Shown here: positions 8,321-12,960 of the stretch, one piece after another
Layout: every line of letters begins with the position of its first letter
Numbering within the stretch: position 1 is the stretch's first letter
Source: Smittium culicis
Lineage: Eukaryota; Kickxellomycota; Harpellomycetes; Harpellales; Legeriomycetaceae
DNA length: 12,960 nucleotides
Reading direction: 5' to 3'
NCBI GenBank assembly: GCA_001970855.1
Contig: LSSN01001858.1
Coordinates: 1-12,960 of the forward strand
Position numbers and translations under genes: made by a program
Notes under the pieces: generated by a model
Told to the model about the DNA's origin: nothing
What the model saw: the letters and a program-made list of their open reading frames with translations, nothing else
Databases searched by the model: none

Positions 8321-8336
8321 GCCCCAAATCAATTAA

Positions 8337-9497
8337 TTCTTTCTTAGTTTATTAATAGTCAGTTTTGCTGACTCTCAATATCATTCAGCCTTTAGTCTTC
8401 AAATGGTAATATATAACTCCTATCTTGGATCTACCGATGTACTGATGATTCCATTAACATAATTTCAAACTAGAGTTTATGACTTCTAAATTTCTTGATT
8501 ATAATTGCACAAACTGACATCTTGTCCGATTATCCACCACCTCCTATTCCAACTATGTACTAATCTTAATATCGTTTTTTTGGATTAATCACAGGTCAAC
8601 AGTGGCTTTTGACTGAACCAAGGATATAAGGTAAAAATCATTATCATATTTATTCTATTTATTTTTGATTGATGATACAATCTGCAAATATAAGCTGGAA
8701 TTACCGTCTGAAAAATTTTTGAAGACATTTTGCTATTAAAACCTGACCTAACTTTACTGTTTATCAATACTTGTAAATTAAGAAACATTTCATTAAAGTT
8801 TTATTTTTCTGATTTTATAGTTCACCCTAGCCATGTTCACAATTCGTGATTCTGAGTTGTTAATCACTGCTTCTTTCGGTTGATGTAAATAACAAATCAA
8901 ATTATGTATCAATTAAATTTTGGAGAGATGATTTATTTAGATGACGAGTCTGAATACAGCATGTAGAGACTCAATAATAAAAATCCATTCATGCCTATCT
9001 GACTAGAATTCTTATAAATATTGCATAATTGATCCATAATTGAATTTTACTAATATCTTTGATGTTTGTTCTCTAGTATCATGGGCTCTTCGCAGTAATG
9101 TTTATTTCAGATTGTAAGTATTTTAACTCTGTCTAACTATCAATTTTTTAATGATGATTTATATTATTTTCAACGACAAGCATATGCCATAGAATTAACA
9201 TTCGTTGATGCAACTTTGACGTCTGACAAATTAAATATTTGTATTGATTTGTTTTTATAGTTCAACTACTAATTCTGGTTACTTGTATATAGATTCGTCC
9301 GGTTCTGTAACAGTTATCTTTTCCAAGGGCTAGATTATATGATTGCCGTAAGTTATCGTTTTTAATAATTTAATTTAAATTTGAAGCTCTTGATGATACC
9401 AATTTCACGACGGTCTTATTAGCCTAGTTATCGCAAGATAGCGCTCACGAACCTAAAAATTAGGGCTGTGATTCAACCGCCAGATGGCAGCGTCTGA
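8337..9497 (+). pseudogene. Candidate decayed intron-containing gene
   Basis: A frame from 8337 reads FFLSLLIVSFADSQ, a signal-peptide-like start lacking its ATG (the codon before it is TAA), and stays open to TAA 8457. An ATG at 8403 gives only 18 residues. Downstream are several splice-like signals. ACTAAT at 8559, a T run and CACAG end at 8594. A 36-base segment is followed by GTAAAA at 8631. GATTTTATAG ends at 8820, and the next segment is followed by GTAAAT at 8885. GTTTTTATAG ends at 9260, followed by GTAAGT at 9348 and CTTATTAG ending at 9422. Joining 9261-9347 to 9423-9494 keeps phase and reads FQGLDYMIA then PSYRKIALTNLKIRAVIQPP before TGA 9495, with one early TAA at 9270. A 53-codon frame to TAG 9258 (LTFVDATLTSDKLN) is a competing reading. 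No complete model without stops can be built, so a relic is more likely than a live gene. No family is recognised. Confidence 0.3.
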
Positions 9498-11390
9498 TAT
9501 CTTTAATGCACCAATATTTTGTGTTTAAACTGCCTTTTAAGCAATTATGCTAACGTTGTATTTTTTTATTAATAGGTTTCATGGTTTGCGATTTATTTAT
9601 ACTATTTTTGTATTTTAATTAGTTTGTATTTATTATAATAAAATCTTAAATATACACTCTGTTCGACTTTCATGCATTAGTTTATGTTTATCAAGTTTAT
9701 AGAAATTTTTAACAAATCAGGCATATGTGGTAACTGCTATTGTGCTTCTTAAGTTCTCCATATCATTCATCCCGTGGACGTGGTTTAGTAACATGGTTCA
9801 AGTTGATTTTTTTTTAAAAAATGAATTCTTATAAGTATCAGGATTTAACGATTTGCTTGATTACAGATATTTTGGATACACTTTTATCAATGTGACGTGG
9901 ATGATATAAATTTTGTTATTGTCAGCTTTTCGAGGCGGGTTCGTCTTATAGATATTTCTGCTTGGTCTTGTGAATGTGGAATAAGTTGAATACAAGTATA
10001 GTTTCATTAGACTAACTTTTTCAGAGGCGATTTGCTTTTTTTGAGTAGCATTTCTATCCAACCAAATAACAATCTGATAAATTAATATAAGATGATAAAT
10101 AGTTATTGGATGATAAATTATTTATACCCAATAAATAATCAATAGTATTTTGATTACCCAATTATGATTTTTTAAAAAGTTTAATAGTGTTGGCTCCGAA
10201 AAGGTACAAGATCATTTTAGCGCCCAGTCTTATAGTAGTGATCAATACATATTATATACTGCTGTAGAAAATTGTTCGATTGCGAATTTAAACTTACTTT
10301 GATATTCACAATGTGAAATTCTTGGATAGTTTAGGATACGTATAATTGATTGTATTTTCTCGAGGTGAAATATACTTTTTTTTTTCATGAAGCTTACTTT
10401 TATTATCCACAGAAAATTATAGGACACAACAATCACATAAATTACGAGCGTGGCAATTATGGGTGAAGACCACCTAGAATTAGGAGGGATAGAAAATCCC
10501 AGTTAGATCTGAGTTACCACCTATTTATGAGATCAAACATCATCAAATAGGCAGGTTTTAGTACTCTATAACTATACAATAGAATAAATAGGTGATTTTT
10601 TTACATGATTATGGTAGGATATAATTTAAAAAAACGTGCTAGATGTATAGATTAGCCAGGGAGCTAAATAATCTGAATGTATTCAATTTAGATGAATTAT
10701 GCTTAATTCGCAACTTTTTGTAGCTTTATCCATCCTCAATAGTGGATAAAGTGTACGAGATGGTCTTATATTTGGATTTTAGTACACCATTTCCGCAGGT
10801 AAATATTTGTAAAACTGTTAGAATATAGGTAGTTTGAATAACAGACTTGTGCCTAAATTCAATTATTAGATTAATTTAAAATGTATAGCATTTATTTTTA
10901 AAAATACGCTAATACGAGGTAAAACAAAAAGTAGCTGTTTTAGAAATATGATTCATTGTTAGGGCAAGCGTCATATTTATCGATGACGCCATCTTACAAC
11001 AAAATTCTTAGATAAAAAATAAAAAGTTTTTAGCCGATGTTACACGAAATCATGGAAATTTGAGCATTCTTAACTAAAACCAAACTTTAAATCCTGAATC
11101 AATATTTTAAGCAATAGTGTAACAACGAATGGTTAATGATGCAAATGGCAATAGTAAGTAAACGAAATTTGTACACTTTAACTCGCAAAGAATAGTTTTT
11201 TGTTAACATGCCAAGGTCTAATTTACGCTTTATGTATGCGAGATTATTGAGGCGAAAATATTAATCTTTAAAATTTTATTTGTCAAAGCGATTAGATAAA
11301 ATTGTTGGATATTAAAGTAATTCATTCAGTATCGTTTTATTACTGAGTATAAAATTTTAACTAATGCAGATGACTAAGAAATTTACATTA
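9498..11390. other. AT-rich stretch with no supported gene
   Basis: Frames of 64 to 66 codons on the minus strand at 9861-10061 and 10242-10436 have no recognisable motif, compete with protein-like text on the other strand, and are near the length expected by chance in such DNA. Slightly GC-richer patches at about 9840-10060 and 10440-10590 may be further coding relics. For example, IFWIHFYQCDVDDINF on the plus strand follows a GATTACAG at about 9867. I could not confirm homology to the other relics. No tRNA or rRNA was found. Confidence 0.45.
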
Positions 11391-11525
11391 GAAAAAGTTC
11401 CGCTCCTCGAAATAATCCTCATCTCTAAAGCCAATAATATGGTAGATGGTCGAAATTATAGGATTAATAGCTGAAATATAGATTAAAAGTTTAGTTGAGA
11501 TCGGTGAATCATTCGATATGGATTT
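11391..11525 (-). pseudogene. Relic gene family, copy C (short fragment)
   Basis: A minus-strand frame of 45 codons between TAG 11528-11526 and TAA 11390-11388 ends IIGFRDEDYFEERNFF. Its DNA (GAGGATTATTTCGAGGAGCG on the minus strand) matches the core of copies A and B over about 40 bases. Upstream residues IYHIIGFRDEDY align loosely with IYKMFFHIGDY of copy B. After the core it stops, and the RFD and GLSD motifs of A and B are missing, so the copy is truncated or too diverged to read. Confidence 0.45.
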
Positions 11526-12443
11526 CTAATTATAGTTTGAAAATGAAAACGAAAATCAGAGGAAGGGGTAGAAAAAGCTGAATAGATAGGCTCTTTGTCA
11601 TGAATCATTCTGGAATAACAAATTATATACATCTTTGTAGATAATAAAATAAATTTAAATTCTATGGATTATATCGATAAACCTCTTAATGCATCTATGC
11701 GCAGCCAAAAGGCAATTTTTTGAGTGTTTGATTCAAAAATCAAATTTCAGTTAATTCAGGAAAGCTAAAATTATCGCTTTAAAAAAAATTAAATGCCGGG
11801 AGGAATTATGGATATCCTTTAAATTGTATTGGTGAATAGTAGTTTTTGTGTAATTTTTTAATCAGAAAATTAAATTTGATATAATAAATGAGAGATTGTT
11901 AACAAAGGTATTATTTTATAGAGTGAAATTCTACAGTTTATAGAATAAATAAAAAAATCAATATGCAAGGAATTAATAATTATTCATACATTTAGTAAAT
12001 AATAGTTGCAAAATGGAATGGATAGACAGAAAATTTGAAGTTCTTTCTAATTTCAGCTAATAGAATTATATTGAAATTAAATTTTCTGGATAACAATATC
12101 AAGTTTGAACGAAGTGATCTCTTCGTTCAAAATCTTCAAAATTGCTAAATTAATAAAACTAAAATCGAATCACCGACGGATTACTAATCAATTATACGGG
12201 TTTATAATTATAATCACTATTCAATAAAAAAAAATGCTGCAAATAATTTAAAATTAAAGAAGTTATATTATTTTTTTACAAGACTAGTTATTTTTTTCTG
12301 AAAATGTTACTAATACAGTACCAGTAAGCCTATTTGGATAAAATAGGCCAGTTAGAATATGAATAACATTAAAAATTATTTGTACACTAAATATCACATT
12401 ATTTTTGCAAAACTTTCAGGCTTATTATATCTAATGCAAAATC
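11526..12443. other. AT-rich intergenic stretch upstream of the secreted-protein gene
   Basis: No reading frame of note. At 11557-11571 CAGAGGAAGGGGTAG resembles CAGGAGAAGGGGTAG of relic copy B (8228-8242), but on the opposite strand from copy C. The hairpin at 12104-12131 is listed separately. Confidence 0.5.
12104..12131. repeat. Perfect 11-bp inverted repeat (hairpin)
   Basis: TTTGAACGAAG and CTTCGTTCAAA form a perfect 11-bp stem around the 6-base loop TGATCT. It is about 450 bases before the secreted-protein ATG. No T run follows and no transposon ends are visible around it, so its role is unknown. Confidence 0.85.
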
Positions 12444-12450
12444 TATAAAA
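12444..12450 (+). promoter_or_regulatory. TATA-like box of the secreted-protein gene
   Basis: TATAAAA lies 131 bases before the ATG, allowing transcription to begin near 12475-12480 with a leader of about 100 bases. The sequence just before the ATG is C- and A-richer than the surroundings (CTTTCGCTTTAACTATTAAC), as in many fungal leaders. In AT-rich DNA this is suggestive only. Confidence 0.35.
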
Positions 12451-12580
12451 CGCAAAGCATTTGTCACATATACTGTATTTTATCATTAAGCTTTATAACC
12501 AAATTATAATTGTATTAATACTACAACAAATTAACTTTCGCTTTAACTATTAACCGAAACACCAAACATTAAAAATAATC

Positions 12581-12946
12581 ATGAAGTTCCTAACTCTCGT
12601 ATCTGCTCTTTTTGCTTCAGTACAAGCCAAGAAATTGCTTTTAATTACAAACTACAAAACCCCAATTCTCATGGACTACTCAGCAGTTAATGCAACTGGA
12701 CCTGTTAATATTACCCTATACAGCACGAACTGCCAGTCTATCGGCGAATTTGTTGGTAACGTAACAAATTACAACTCAGCTGTCGGATGGAACGTCGAAA
12801 CTGATCTTGGCAATGGTTATTATGACTTGACCTACTATAACAAGAATGAAAATACATACGCGGGCGCTGAAAGAGTTTACTCCGATCCATCCTTCGTACA
12901 ACCAATAACTATTATTGAAGTCGATGCTTGTGGAGATTTAAAATAA
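12581..12946 (+). CDS. Small secreted protein, 121 residues, family not recognised
   Basis: The intact frame starts at ATG 12581 (A at -3) and ends at TAA 12944-12946. Residues 1-16 (MKFLTLVSALFASVQA) form a classic signal peptide: one Lys, a hydrophobic core and a V-x-A end suited to signal peptidase. The mature chain starts KKLLLITN at about residue 17. It has two cysteines (51 and 117), which could form one disulfide that ties the C-terminus to the middle. N-glycosylation sequons are at Asn 37 (NAT), 43 (NIT) and 60 (NVT). The chain is rich in Tyr, Asn and Thr with alternating hydrophobic residues, suggesting a beta-strand fold, with no membrane segment or GPI signal. Its codons are clearly more GC-rich than the flanks, which supports a live gene. 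Function is unknown; a secreted surface or host-contact protein is only a guess. Confidence 0.88.
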   Translation: MKFLTLVSALFASVQAKKLLLITNYKTPILMDYSAVNATGPVNITLYSTNCQSIGEFVGNVTNYNSAVGWNVETDLGNGYYDLTYYNKNENTYAGAERVYSDPSFVQPITIIEVDACGDLK

Positions 12947-12960
12947 TTTCACTACTGAAT

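Noticed and set aside
8585..8788. A 67-codon minus-strand frame
   Set aside because: Composition is that of AT-rich chance frames, with no motif, promoter or homologous copy, and it conflicts with the better splice-signal model on the plus strand.
9410..9482. A tRNA-like stretch (TAGCCTAGTT ... GATTCAACCGCC)
   Set aside because: No acceptor stem pairs, there is no room for an anticodon arm with a 7-base loop, and the T-arm consensus is not met.
10308..10326. GTGAAATTCTTGGAT, matching a conserved string of 18S rRNA
   Set aside because: Only this short core matches. The bases on either side do not follow the 18S sequence, so it is probably a chance match in AT-rich DNA.

Overview
The window looks like a fragment of a very AT-rich fungal nuclear genome, most likely an early-diverging (zygomycete-type) lineage. 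This is an inference. It rests on the strongly AT-biased noncoding DNA, a fungal-style DIRS retroelement with an RG-rich Gag, and a small secreted protein with a fungal-looking signal peptide. No rRNA, tRNA or organellar gene was recognised, so the lineage is unproven.

Layout, left to right. Positions 1-178 hold a perfect tandem array with a 34-bp unit. About 3 kb of AT-rich DNA follows, containing two islands that look like decayed coding sequence (1248-1465, and 2630-2322 on the minus strand). Positions 3081-7388 are one structurally complete but inactivated DIRS-like tyrosine-recombinase retrotransposon. Its order is left inverted repeat, gag, overlapping pol (reverse transcriptase, RNase H, methyltransferase-like region), tyrosine recombinase, internal complementary region, right inverted repeat with an extension. 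All its genes carry nonsense codons and pol/YR also carry single-base frameshifts, so it is a relic.

Right of the element, 7579-8257 is a decayed reading frame homologous to the 2630-2322 relic. A third, shorter copy lies at 11525-11391 on the minus strand. The three share a core like DYxNERNF and belong to no family I recognise. Positions 8312-9497 contain a TATA-like box, a signal-peptide-like reading frame and several good splice signals, which may mark a decayed intron-containing gene. Most of 9500-12440 shows nothing I can name.

The only intact gene is at 12581-12946. It encodes a 121-residue secreted protein with a cleavable signal peptide, two cysteines and three N-glycosylation sequons. 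The DIRS genes worked together as one retroelement. The secreted gene is unrelated to it. The most novel item is the unidentified relic family.
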